Shown: piece by piece, positions 11,701-26,700 of the stretch
Layout of the letters: every line of letters starts with the position of its first letter
Numbering within the stretch: position 1 is the stretch's first letter
NCBI RefSeq assembly: GCF_039555335.1
Contig: NC_092647.1
Span: 17,641,993 to 17,705,992 of the forward strand
Length of the DNA stretch: 64,000 nt
Direction of reading: 5' to 3'
Source of the DNA: Amphiura filiformis
Lineage: Eukaryota; Echinodermata; Ophiuroidea; Amphilepidida; Amphiuridae
Notes under the pieces: generated by a model
The model's database searches: none
What the model saw: the letters and a program-made list of their open reading frames with translations, nothing else
Told to the model about the DNA's origin: nothing
Position numbers and translations under genes: made by a program

Positions 11701-14700
11701 ATGAAAACACCAGATATTTGCACACAATCCCAATGCAAGGTATGATCAACTGTACCACATGTGTACAAAAGCCAGACATACAAGGTCAGAAACCCCATTG
11801 GGTTGTGGGAATTTCTTTAAACATCCTCTGCACTAGACGTAACGACTATGTACCGTAAATCGATATCCTTCTCAACCAGAGGATATTGGCGCGAGATATT
11901 TGCGCCATACAGTGATGTACCTTAACACCCGCCCGAAAGGGTCCACATTTTGAAAGTCCCGCACCCTCCCAATAAATATGCACGATAAGTCACCACAAAA
12001 TGCCATTTTGCAAGCTGATATTTTTTACACAATGATCACAACAAAAGTATATACAGTAGGGTGTGGCGAAAAACACTTCTCAGATCAACTTGGAACTCTC
12101 GGAGAATTTTACTGGGGTGCATGCTACTATTTTGCTGAAATATCAGTAAGATCGGAGCATGTTTCGCCCAGGCATAAGATTTTCAACAAAAAAACACCCT
12201 ATTTATTTGCTATTTCTTACTGTATAACTCTATATAACGGAATCAGTAGGAACAACCAGGGAAAATAGGCATTCAGATAACACCATAGCCAATATTTAAC
12301 ACTATGGGTAGTTTTTTTGGACCCTCCAAAACATCACCAGGTAGTTAATAATCTCAACTTTGTTACAATTATTGTTCGCTACAGACAGGTATGTAGATAA
12401 ATTAAGGGGTAGTATAATGGAGCATTTCCCCAGTTTTACTCCACCAATTCCCATAGTTGTGGTATTTATTTTGCATATATATGAACTTCAACAGTACAAA
12501 AAATAAATGAAATAACATGTTTGAGTAGCTCTGACTTGACTAGGGATTAAAAGGTCTGTTGGGACACCTGATTTGCAGTAATTTTCAAGGCCATGTGACC
12601 TTTTGATCTCTGGTCAAAACATGGCTACCCGAAAAGCATATAATTTATCATTTATTTTTGGTAATGCTTCAGGTCATATCTATGTAACAAGACCAAAATT
12701 GTGAAATTTGACTCATTAGAACTGGGGATATGCTCCATAATACTACCCCTACCCCTTTCTTTAGCAACTCAAATATCATCAATATTTAACTACATAACTG
12801 TCTTTAGCAAAAACTAATGGTACCTAACATAGACTGCTTGCTATTTTGTGATGTTCTAGAGGGTCCCAGCCAACTACCCAAAGTGTTTAATATTGGCTGA
12901 GGGGTCATCTGGATGGCTACTTTCACCAGGCTGTTCCTACTGATTTCTCTATATAGAGTTATACAGTAAGAAATAGCAAATAAGTAGGGATTTTATGAAA
13001 ATCTACTGCCATGCTTCAATCTTTCTGATATTTCAGCACAATAGTAGTATGTAAAATTCTCCGAGAGTTCCAAGGTGATCCGGGAAAACAAATTTCGCCA
13101 CACCCTAATATACAGCAATGACGTTAGGAACAGAAAATTATTTTAACCTAATTCAATCACTAATTTTCAACAACATGTGGCGTGCCTTTTACCCGAACCA
13201 CAACAGATTTCGTATTCTATTCATTTGAATAGATAAACCTCTATACGTTCAATAATATAGTCCGAGCAAAATATTTGGTGTCAAAGCACATAATTTTAAT
13301 GGCATAGCAAATATTACACGAATTTTCATAAATATTTTGCTGGGACTATGATTGATTATTTTTCAAACATCCAGCAGCCACTTTTTGTTAACCTCTATAC
13401 GTTGATGTTTAGGCTTAAAAAAATAAGCTGACTTACCCTTATCGACCGACCAAAAAATCTGAAAAACTTTTTTTTTTAAATTTGACTATAGGGAAATGTC
13501 ATATTTTGGTTTATAATATTCAAATTAATGTGTTTTATTTATCTTAAACTGCGGTATAAAACGCATAAAATCGTCAATTACTCACAAATTCTGACTCGAT
13601 TTCTGCATTTGTTTCGTTAATTTCGGCAGCTTAAACATATGCTGTAACTTTAACAGGATGGAAATTTGTGTTTAGTCGTGTATCCTGCCTGCAATGATTT
13701 GATTCACATTTCCTAATAAATACGCACCTGAAGACGCGTACATTTTTAAAGCCCATACTGTCTCTAAATATTTCTTTAAAATTCTCTATGCAAAGTATTA
13801 GGCGTCACATCATATTGGGCAGAAATTACAACAAAAAATCAACAACAAAAAATTCGACCGACCGACCCAGGTGTTGGTACCCAAAGGGTAAGTCAACTTA
13901 TTTTTTAAGCCTATTTCGCAATGTCTCTAATATCGTAAACGTTACGTATATTCATACCTTTGCTTCTAATGCCTGTATCACCTCCTCTACGGCTCTCAAG
14001 GCGTCTTCATTGGCTGCAAGACTGGGCCGACTTAGCAACTTTTGTAGCATGCCTATTGTCATCTTCCTTTTGTTCTTTTTGCACCATCTCTTGATGATGT
14101 TGTCGGTTGGAGATTCCTTATGTCTTTTGCTATCTTCTGCAATGTCATTTATCACGTCTGATTCGATCCGTAGGGCCTTGCCTACTGCTCTGTAGTCTCC
14201 GTCCATAATTCTGAAGCATCTTGTGATTGTATCCATCGGGAGCCACTCATATCGACAGTCTACTCCAAATTCTTGTAAGAACATCTTGTCGTAGCCTGGA
14301 AACAAGATCTTGGTTGTTACATCAGCAGGGTTTCTCAATCGTGCTACGAATCCATCATCATCCTTTTCTGCTTGCATAAGACTGTCTTTAGAATATGTCA
14401 AAACATCTTCAAGATTCGTGCTTGTCTGTAACGACTCATGACTGATGTAGTTAACATTTAGGTCGGTACCTGGAGATCTGTCGAAGATTTCTGATTGGAT
14501 AAGATCACTAGCTTCATGTAGACTTTCGTAGCAAGCTCCAACAGAGTCCTTGTCAGGACACTTGGCAGCGATATTGATAGAGCGCTTATGCTTCGTAAGT
14601 CGAACCAGAACCGTCACAGAACCCCTAGCATATTTTACAGTTGACCGTGATACTGCCGAGGACCTCCTGTTTGCATCAAGGATCTTCTTTTGGACAGACG

Positions 14701-17700
14701 GGTATAAATTTGGATTGAATATGTCTGTTTCACTAGCACATTCAATGCTTATACCCTTTACGTCATCGCGTTGCGGATCCCATTCAACCTCTGAACCTTC
14801 GCTTGGCAACTTTCCCGGCAGCAAGTATTTCTGGTCTTCCGTCTCGTGGACTAGACCCATAAGATCTAATATGGCAAGTAGTCGTGGGGTGTCTATTTTC
14901 TTCATAAAGAAAGCACGCAGCTCTTCCAATGTATAATATGGCTGGTCTGGTAAGTGTACCTGCTGCTTTGCGAACTCTTTACCAGCAAATGCGGCTCCAA
15001 TTATATTGGTCATGAACCAATTGGTGTTGAGGATCACTTGGTCGTCGTGTTCATCGAACTCGGCCAAGTATACCTTAATGATAGCATAGATAAAAGAATA
15101 ATAACGTAATGTTAAAACAGACTACTAAACTTTACGAGAGATCATGTTGCAACTTTATCATGTTTTGGAAATAGCTGTGTTTCACCATGTCAGTTTTAAG
15201 CAGCCACATGGTTCAGCACATCTTTATAACTAGGGCAACGTTTGGAGAAGGTCTCAAACAAATAATATAGACACTGACATAAGTCGGGAAATATATGAAT
15301 CGCAATGTTTTGTTTTAGTTTTTGGAATTTGACCTTAAAATTCACGACTTTATCATTCGAAATCAACAAAAGATATTTCAACAATATAAAACCTTATTCT
15401 TTCTCTGGAGTTTTTTTTAACATGTATGTGAAATAGCTTCAACCAATAGTTCGATATATGATAGTAAAAACAGCCTTTACGGATTCAAATTCAAAAATTG
15501 ATCGATTACGAAAATTAAATTTTGCCATTGATTGAAATTGTGTCTGTCTATCATTACACTACAATTTTTACTCCAGGGGCTTGATATTTTCAAATAATAT
15601 TTTATAATAATAGCGTGAATACCCTTAAAGTGATCCTCCTTTTCAAGAAAGGTGAAAAAACAGACATCAAAAACTACAGACCTATCAGCCTGTTATCACA
15701 TGTTTACAAAATTTTCACAAGGATAATACAGAACAGAATTAAAGGAGTGCTTGATGAAAACCAACCAAGAGAACAGGCAGGCTTCAGAAGTGGATATTCA
15801 ACAGTAGACCATCTGCATGCCATCAACCAACTTATTGAGAAGGCAAATGAATATAATTTGAAGCTATGCATTGGATATATAGACTATGAGAAGGCCTTTG
15901 ACTCAGTGGAACATAAAGACCTCTTTACAGCACTACGTAAAGTTGGAGTCAACGAAGGTTATGTCCAAATTCTCGAGGACATATACACAAATGCCACAGC
16001 CAAAATCCACATTGAAAACGATGTTTCAAAAACAATCCAAATTCAGCGTGGTGTGAGACAGGGAGACACAATATCCCCAAAATATTCACTACAGCAATGG
16101 AAGATATATTCAGAAAGCTGAACCTACAGGAGAGAGGGATCAACATAGATGGCGAGAAGCTAACAGATCTGAGATTCGCAGATGATGTAGCTTTGGTGAC
16201 AAGATCAGTAAAGGATATGGAGGTCCAGTTAAATGATCTGAATAAAGGAAGTAAAAAGATTGGACTGAACATACACAAGGGAAAAACAAAATATATGACA
16301 AACTACCAGTCAGAGGATGTCATTGAAGTTGAAGGCGATGTTATCGAAAAGGTGGATGGTTACAAATATCTCGGCCAAACAGTGAAGATGGAGGACAACA
16401 CCAGGGAAGAAGCTTTGATCAGAATAAAGGCAGGTTGGAGTTGCTTTGTAAGATTCAAGGACATTCTATGTGACAAAAAGTTACCAATGTATCTGAGAAG
16501 TAGAATGTTCAACCAGTGTGTATTGCCAACAATGACATATGGGGCAGAAACATGGACAACAACCAAGTACCTGGAACAGAAATTACAAACAGCCCAAAGA
16601 GCAATGGAAAGGAAGATGCTTCACATTACCTTAAGGGATAAAATTAAGAACACTGAAATAAGACGTCAAACTCAAGTCAAAGACATTATGGTGAAACTCA
16701 AAGAAGCGAAATGGAGATGGGCAGGTCACCTTGCACGAAGGGAAGATAACAGATGGACTAAACGGCTTACAGAATGGCAACCAAGAACAGGGAAAAGATC
16801 AAGAGGAAGACAGAAGAGGAGGTGGCGTGATGACATTACTGCCTACATGGGACCTACATGGACAAGAAATGCAAGAGACAGAAAACAGTGGAAGAATCAT
16901 GAAGAGGGCTACGTCCAACAATGGTCGAACACAGCCTGGTGAGGTGAGGTGAGGAATACCCTTGCCCTCTATAATTACGCAGAAATGATCACGCCGCCTT
17001 AATGTATGTTAGCGGATCGTGCCGTGCAACGGTACGATGTACTTAATATCACTGCTGCCTACTAGGGAATCATCGAAAGTTCTAACAGCATGATCAATTG
17101 TTTCTTTGCTATCTAAGCCACAGTCAACTTACCTCGCCCATTAAGTGGAGATATGACGTGACAGTTCTTAATTCACTTTCATCCATTCCAGGGTACTTTT
17201 TTCTCACCCTGTCACTATATTCTTGCCAAGAGATCACTGGAACATCTTCCTCACGCCAAGGTTTGATTATCTTCTCCATCTTATCACACACTTTGGGAAG
17301 CTTTTTGGTTCCCTAAGTGTTGAAAAAAGAAAGCACATGTTGCAATCATTGACAAGACCAATAATGGCAATGAAACTGTTTACACACTCAATTGCTACCG
17401 ATGTTACAATAATGGTTTGGTGACATACTTAAAGATTATAAAACAATCTTACCACAATACATTCTCTCCTTTCTTTTAAGACTTTTTTCAGAGTTTCTAC
17501 TCCTTTACAACGTTCATCCCTTGCGTCCACAACAATCACAGAGTCCTCGATATCTAGAAGCCCATCAAACATCTTTTTCGATTGCCGAAGAAGAAATTCT
17601 GCTGCTTTCTCTCCTAATATAAAAGTATTTTTAATATAAAAATATATCTGATTAACGAGTTTGACTTAGAAATACTGATCGATCCTTAATTCATTCAAGA

Positions 17701-20700
17701 AATTTTAGTGTCTATACGTGTGTAATAAATGTCTTTACTTTTCTTCTAAGCATTCATTATTCATGAAATGTTGGTGTCTGTAGTACATGGCGCTATGGGT
17801 TTTTATTTTCCTACATTAGTGGCAGGAACCAATGTTTCTTGGCATCCTTAAACCTAAAATGATCAACATTTGTTTGATTCCATTTTTTTCTATGCCCACT
17901 GTGGTTCCCACGAGAAGTAGAAGGTCACAGTGGGGCCTAAACTTAAGAATAGTCACACCATGTTGTATCTCAAATTGTTCCTCTCATCACATGGTTTAAA
18001 AAGATAATTGTGATAATTTCCTACTACTTAATTCTGGAGTTATAAATTCGAATAGGTCAAATGTCATCAATTTCATATACAGGTCAAAATTTTAAAAAAA
18101 TTGGTCCGATTTCATCTCAATTTACTCAATTCACAATTTAGTGTAATTTTGTATTGTCATGTCCCCCTTCAGAGTTAGTGCAGCCAAAGTTGAATAGAAA
18201 TATGTACAAGCATAACTTTTGACCCATGATTCCATCCGATTCTGAGGTTACATTTCTCAAATAAATATTTTCCTATTTGGTTTGCCGAGAGGATTAATTT
18301 ATTAAAGCAAATTTCAATTGAATTGGTGCATTTTGATAATTTGGCTCATGTGCATGAGATATTTGACATTTGACCTTGCTTACTCTATAGCTTCTGAACT
18401 AAGCACCCTAGTGCAATATGACAATTGACTATGTTTTATTCCTAGCAATGAGAGGAACAATTTGAGGTATTTTACAACATTAAATAACATTAATTATATA
18501 CCTAAGTGGAAGAATGGCCCAACTCCACCATTTTGGCCAAATTGAGTTATAGTTATACCCAGCATTGTATTATTAGGCAGTATGTGTGAAAGGGCGCAAG
18601 TTCACACTCTATAATTATAGTATTATCAAGAGTTTTCAACCATGATATTCATAGAAGAAGGTCCCAACGACATGGAGTTGGGCCCGGGAGTTGGGCCTTT
18701 CTTCCACAATATTGTTTTAACACCATCGCAACCTCCACCCTCAGTAATGGGATCTATGCAATATTTAATTGAAAAAAACGTAGAAATGAGGATGAATTGA
18801 AGCAGAATAACAAAAAGAAGTAGAAAGCAGAGGATAAAGAATACATTAGTACCAGTGGAAAAAATGTGCCAGCCAGAGACAGTGTCCACTTAATGCATGT
18901 GCATGCACTACGTAGCTCCATGGTGATCATGGTGATCCAAGAAACATTGTCAATTCAAGTTTGGAAAGGTTATTACATGCATGATAAGGAAAGTACTATG
19001 GTATAATAATAAAACCCCTGTTTAGAGAGGTTAGAGGAGTTAGATGATAAACTTTAATAAAACATAGAATGGTACTTTTTTATTGAGTTGCAATGCAAGT
19101 ATGCCTAATATTGAATATGCGGGTGAGTGTGTTAAAGAGGTTTTCATTATCTTCTTTGTTATTAAATATAAAAACATGCGTGTAAACAAATCCCATGCCA
19201 CTTTCTGAGCTATCTATAACACTTTGGCTAAAAGAACAAACATTTTCAGTTATTCTTAGTGGAAGAAGGGCCCAACTCCAGCACGAACAAAGACGGTACC
19301 GGAATATTGCATATTATATGGATGTATAAATGTAGTTTCATATTAAACATGTTAAATGTCCCCTGAAGATTGAAAGATTCTGCCTGGATTCAGTTTTTTG
19401 TGTATTTCTCAAAAGCTATTTTGGTGGAGTTGGGCTCTTCTTTCACTTAGGTATTCAATGAAATGTGGGGCCCAATTATGACCAGGCTTCGACCCGTCGT
19501 GGGAAGCATAGGGGGCATAGAAAAAAATCAAACCAATTTTAGTTTTATCCTTTGAGGTGTAAGGATGCCAAAAAAACATTGTTTCCACTATCGTAGGATA
19601 ACTTGATGCTGACTAAAAAATCAGCCTATAGTGCCATATACGTGTAAAGTGTATTTCTTTTCTTTTATATATATAAAAAAAGAATAATTATAAAGAAAAA
19701 AGTGTCACAAGACATAATAAAAAGATTAATGTGGGCTACACAAGTCAATGAAAAATGGATACCTTCTGGTTTGTTGTGTATTCGATCAAGATGGCTTCCA
19801 ACAAGTACAACCTGAGTTTTATCCTCACTTTTTCGGGCGGCTTTCAGAAAGGGTAACCAGTATTCAGTGGTTGACTAACATGGAAAAAATAAATTGTATA
19901 ATTTACAAGTGTCATATCAATTGAATTTATTTACCCGGTATTAGTTCATCTGTACTGAAACCTAGTGGAACCTACTAAAACTGGTGTAAAATATGCCATA
20001 TAGCCGATTTTCCTAAGGAGCTTAGTGCTTTTTTTTCTTCACGAGTTGATGAATTGGGCATTTTTCACCCTTGCCAGAACTACATGTTCGCAGTCAGAAC
20101 GGTGGTCATCAGTTCTTTTGGTATGCATAGTCGCGCTAAAAGTCGATGGATACATGTTAAAATCAGCACAATTCAGAGATACACCTTTTTGCTATGAAAT
20201 TAATTTCTCGTTCAATTATAAAGCAATATTTTTTTCCCTTCAAAAATGTCAGGTAAAAACATAGTGCTTGGATATACATTATTTTTAAATCCTGGTGATA
20301 AAATTAGGCACATCGTGTGGGTCTACATATTATAGTTTGGTCAGAATTTCCGTTTTGATTATTCACTTTTTTTCACTTGCGACTGCCAAAATGTTTAACC
20401 AGTACTTCATTTATAATATAACAGCAGAAATAATCGATGTCGGTGGTCTGCCTGAATCAATGAATTATAGAAAGTTCGGAAATATCTTTCGTTAGCGAAT
20501 TATGTTACTTTGAAAAGCAAAATCGTTGACCCCCAAAAAAGCTCGCGGGGCAACTTGAATCCTGTGAAAATCGAAAATCTTACACTAGAAGCCTAATTCA
20601 CACATAAGTTTAACATCAGGGGTTGAAAAAAAATTATACAGTACCAAGTATTATAGTTTTCTTCTGACATTTACTGAAAAAAATTGCTTTTCATTTGGCC

Positions 20701-23700
20701 GAGATAATTAATATTACATTGAAAAGGTATAACTCAAAATTTTGCTCATTTCAGCACCAAATTCGATCGTTTGTATTGCCTCATTAAATGACTAAGTGAG
20801 CTTTGACCACCGTTCTGAAGCTCAGGACGATGGTCACCAGTTCTTTTGTTATGATAAAGTTGCGCAAAAACTCGATCGATACATGTTAAAATCAGCACAA
20901 TTCAGAGATGCACCTTTTTGCTATGAAATGAATTTCTTCGGTCAAATATAAAGCAATTTTTTTTTTCTTTCAGAAATATCAGTTAAAAACATAGTGCTTG
21001 GATATACATTAAAAAAAATCCTGATGTTAAAATTGTGTCTTTTAGTGTAATATTTTTGATTTTTATAGGCCTTATGTTCGCCCGCGAGTTTTTTTTCGGA
21101 ATTCATTAATTTTTGAAAGCCTCAAACTAATATAGTTTGCTGGAGAAAGATATTTCCCACCTCTGTAAGGCACATTGTGTGGGTCTATATTATATTAAAT
21201 TGATTTTACCTTTTTTCACTTGCGAGTGCCAAAAAGTACTTCATTTCTAATGCAACCGGCAGAAATAATCGATATTTCTATTGTGGCTTGCAAATCATCC
21301 ATCCATGGGTACATTTTGGTAGTCGGAATTGTAAAATGGTGCAGCAATCAAAACCGAAATTCTGACAAAATTATGACATATAGCTTTATATGATGTGCTT
21401 TAGAAAGTTGGGAAATATCTTTCGTTAGCGAATTATGTTACTTTGAAAAGCAAAAATTTTGACCCCTCCCCCTCCCAAAAAAAGCTCGCGGAGCAACTTT
21501 AAGCCTGTGAAAATCGTCAATCTTACACTAGAAGTCTAAATTTCACACCTAATATTAACATCAGGGTTCGAAAAATATATACAGTGCCAAACATTTGGCC
21601 AAGAAAATGAATTTTACATTGAAAAGGTGTAACTCAAAATTTTGCTCATTTCAACACCAAATTCGATCGTTTGTATTGCCTTATTAAATGACTGAGTGAG
21701 CCTTGCACAACAAAAGATATCGGTTGACCACCGTTGTAAGTACTGAGTGTTTGAAAACGTATCACAAATCAAGTGATCTCAGACCATCAGATTTGATGTT
21801 ATGGTCAGGATTTGTTCGGGCATTACTGGGTCCCACTTGGACCAAACTGGTGTTTTGACCCCCAAATTATGCGAATAAAAGCCGCCTAACGCCTAGAGAA
21901 GATGCAAGGACAAAGGAGGGTTAATAATAGAGATAATTCCGTAGGTAATCCCGTTGCACCTATTCATACATAGTCCTTTTGTTTGCAAGTACTAGACATC
22001 CATTTGAAGTACCGTTTGATATGGCGTATGACTTTATTTTCTTTGTACCGCACGTAAAAGGCAATAGACCATGTAGAAGCTGTGTTTTGCCGAAGGGAAT
22101 TCTATTGTGTTGTAAACTTTCATCTTTCTTTTGTCTACGTGTGTTTTAGCCGCAGGTATAAAACGGGTGATGGAATGCAATTTAAAATTCCCGCCAAGGC
22201 CGAATCATTTCACATTTTGGGTGCATTGTAGCCATCGGGGACCCAGTTATGGCTGCCAGTGAGGTTTAGGAATCCGTGAAATGAGATACGTCTGTAGTAA
22301 TCAACGATCGACAACCAAAGAGGCAACTCGCAGAACCACTGTTTGCATGCATGCACCTGCGCTAGGTTTTGACGCAGCAGTGCACGGATAAGATGCATGC
22401 ATCAAACCACGATATTTAGATGAGATAATTATATTGGTTAATATATTCAATGGTTTGAAGCACCCGCTTTTCTTCCATTTATTGTCGGCTTATAAATATC
22501 TTGCCATAATTTCCATGGTGTGTACGTGAGCCCAGTGGCGGAACTGGGGGAGGGATACAAACTTTTTTATGTACCTGTACCCAAAATAAGGGACTTTATA
22601 AACGAACAAAATTAATGTGGCTTTAGATTATATTAAGCCTCTATTTAGACCATATTAGAACACATATCAACATACCTGGTCTCCATTGGACAATTCCACA
22701 AGATCATATACCACGACAAACAGACATTGATCGACTCCCAGGAACATGCCATGTGTTATGGCATATTCCACTTGCCCGGCAAGGTCCCAAATGAGGAACT
22801 CGCCGGCACCCTGCACTTTCGTCTTCACAACATTTATACCTGGTGTCATATCGTAGTCAGTGCTGCATTGCTCTTCCTGTGAGTTACAAATTTGATGACG
22901 AATGTATATTAATTATTTATAGCCAACACACATGCAACCTCTCCCAATTTCTGCCGACACAAGATGTTTTGCATACCCATTCAAACTGGCCTGCCTGAGC
23001 GACGACACTGAATATCTGACTGTCATGAGTAGACACTGACAGGGGTGACACCAATTTGCAACGCAAACCTATGATAAAATCCGTTGATTTGCCAGCTACA
23101 AAGTGAGGCACCTATCGTTGATCTAGGAAAGTCACGGGACACCGGATACGGGCCGGCAGGCATCAGTGATTAGTTTTTAAAAGAAAATCTACTGTGGGTC
23201 TTTTTATCTTTTCAGTTTCTGTTTCCGTATCCGTATCCGTTTTTGTATGTCATTGTTATTCTGAAGTGTTAGCCTCCCAGGTGCGACCAATCTTTTATTC
23301 TAGCATTTTGTCACTTAGGCGACGAAAAAAAGAAACCCTGTTCTACGGGCGGACGGACCTTTCAAGTAGGGTCGGTCGGTCGGACTTTTTGAAAACCTGA
23401 GATGAGAGAGGATTGGTGCTAATCTATACAAAAAAGAGTCTAAATTTTACCATACGGTCCTAAATTCGCGGTAAGTTGTACGGCTTCAATTGACTTGTGT
23501 TTGGTGTATATGCACTTACGCCTAGGCGTGAGTGGCTTGTAAAAATAGTTTAGCATTGAAATATATACTAACCATGTTGCCAAGTTATAAGCAAATGCCT
23601 TTCATATTGGCGATGAAACGAGCGTCTGAAATAGTCAACTATCTCCCAATGAGGCGCGTACAAGTGGCGAATCATGTTTGGTAATCATGTTTTATATTGA

Positions 23701-26700
23701 AATGCAATACAAAAGAATTGCATTCTGACAAGTGCTTGGGCATATATGCAAGACACGGGTTTATTTTAAATGTTTATTTTTGCAGAGCTTATTTTCAGTC
23801 ATGGATCATACTGATAAAATAAAGTTAAAACTACTGAAAAGCATATTTTTTAAAGTTATGTGGTATCAGTATTACTCATACCACCTTTTATGTCCTAATG
23901 CATAATCCCCCCGAAGTTGTAAAAAATTACGTTTAAGCTCACTTTGGACAACTACATTTTACCCTGACCACGACCCCTGCAATAAATTTAGTAACTCCCC
24001 AGAAGGAATGCCCTGTATACTCTTGCTAAATGTTTGTATTGAATATATTATCGTTATGCAATGTTTTAACCTTTTTTTTATATTTAGGGTGAGCTTACTC
24101 CACCATATGGGCGAAACTGCCCCAACATGGGGCTAGTTCGCCACTTTGCAAAAAAATTTTTGCTTGCTCTATCCTGTTGCTATTGTGTAAGGCCGATAGT
24201 TCTGAGATTGTGGTTGTATATAGCCAAGACATAGGGCTTTCACATGGGTTAATCAGGTCATCCCTAACCGCAAAATTGACATCGCTAGGCTGGTCAGAAA
24301 AACATAGGGCGAACACTCCCCGCTCTCCCCCTCTATGTGACTGTTTTATTTCGTGTATAGAAAATATGTATCCTCATCATGCAGTTATTGTTAACTACAT
24401 GTATGCACACAACACAGGGGCACTCACAATAGGCAATTGACCCGTACTGGTAGCGCTGTGTTGTAGATATAGGAGATGAACTAGTTAGCGTCATATATCA
24501 AAAAGTATAAAAGGTATGATTTTAGTACTTGCTCTATGTTTCAATTACTTATTCTGTTCAAATATCTAAATTTTTAACCCGGTACAAGCTTTAATACCGG
24601 GGAACATACATTTCTATGAGAAAGCAAATCTACATCTTATCAAAACTCCCGTGTTAATCCAATGCACGTTTTGCTTCACCGGGCCGCCTTGACTTGGTTG
24701 CATTTGGAAGATGGGTGCCACGAAACCGTAATAGGTACAAATTTAGTACTTTCTGTCAATCAAGTATGGTTTATTCTCTACATGTCAATCTTTAAATTAT
24801 TAGCATAGTCCTTATAATAACGGGGGACCGCCTTGATAAGTAAATGATAGCAAACCAGTGAAAAATACCCCAAAACTCAGTCAGTGGAGCTCCGCCCGTA
24901 CATGTCAATAGCTTCATTATCGATTGGATTAGTCGACCGTAGCGGTAAGAAATTAGCATTGGACAATCGATTACTATAATGGTTTAGTACTGCATATTTC
25001 GGTTTAATCTTCACTAAAGCCGGTCTATGGCTGAAAAGGTCACGGCGAATTTGCCGTGGACAAAACTGCACTATGTACGCTTTAAAATGGTATATAATTT
25101 GACTTCAAACGATATCCAGAAGCGGGGTTATGGTTTGTTGAACTTTGCTCCTTCAACAAAATGGTACCTTTTTTCGTTTTTACATGTGTCTCTTTTTCCA
25201 CATTGCTGGTAATAAATACAAACAGTCATAATTGGCGGTCATTGAACCCAAAGAGCTTTTAATAGAAATAGAGTCGCAATAGATTATATAATGCTTTGTT
25301 CGTTTGATGCCGATTAGAAGTTGCGACAGGCTATTCATAAAAGTGGTACCATTGTTTTGAACAAAGGGGTTCCGTCATTAAATTGGTCACTGATCCGGCA
25401 TCATATTAACGCTCTACACAACAGGCGAGTATCAATAAGTGACCACAATACAGTCATGTGTAAGGGCAGTCATGTGTTAAGTGGTACCATTGTTCCCACG
25501 TATCCCAAATGTGTGCTTGTGTGGGTCTGAAGTCTATAAAGGAGGCTTTAGCTGTCGATGCAATCATCTTTACCACCCACCTGACTTTAGGCGCTTCATT
25601 TAAATAAATTAAATGCTCTTGCTGATCGATTACACATTAGAATGTATGAAGGCTGCCATTTCCACATATCTATATTACACTATAATGGTAATCGCTATAC
25701 GTATACATGTAATTATGTATAGGCCTATAAAGGTTGTTTTTAAGAAATTTCCATTTAATTTTATTTTAAGAAGGAGATTGGTATAGAAATAGTGGCGTAT
25801 CCAAAGAGGGGAGGGGGTTGGGAAGGGGCAGATTCACCCCTGTGAGAAGTCTTGGGAGAGGAGGAGAGAGGAAGAGGGGAGGAGGGATATGGAGAATGAG
25901 AGAGGGCTGGAGGAAGGGAGAAGTGAAAAGATATAATAAAGACAAGTAGATAAATAGAAATATAAGGAAAATTATGGGAATGAGAGAGGGAGGGTGAGAG
26001 GGGACAAGGAGAGCGAGGGAGTGATAAAGTGTAGGCCTAGGAAGGAATAAGTACAGAGAAGGGAAAAGAAAGGAATGATGAATTCATTTAATAATAATTA
26101 TTAGGCCTATTATAATAACTAAACACATAACAGCACTGGGCAGCCATTCGATGATGTCAATGCCTTTATTCGTTACGTAATTAAAACGCCCAGTCAGATG
26201 TATTTCACACCTGCCAAACACAAGTCACCCAATTTCGAAAACTGGACGTTGAATGTACACTCTCATGAATATTGATTGGCAACATTTTCCAATATGTCAG
26301 CGCTCTAATCGGAAACAATAGAACAATAGACCCTGCAGAGCGTTGATTGAACCCACCACTTGAACAGGATTTAGCCAAAGCAAACAAAGACCAGCGCTAT
26401 TAAGAATAGACATCTAAGGCAGAAGCTTATTATCCTCTTCAACAATAGGATTATTGATTGGTTTAAAAGGTGTTTGACTATATAAATGAGATACTTGTCG
26501 AAGCAACTTCAGGTACCGATGAATACGACCGTGCACATTACACTGCAACTCAGAATACAATTAGGACATTTACGGCTCATTCGTGCTGTACGGTCACATA
26601 TTTTCTCTCTTTTTTTCAAAACCAGGGTATGCAATTCACTGGAAAATTTTAAGGGAACCATTTTCTTGGCCCTATATATTACACAGCAGGCACTTCTGTT

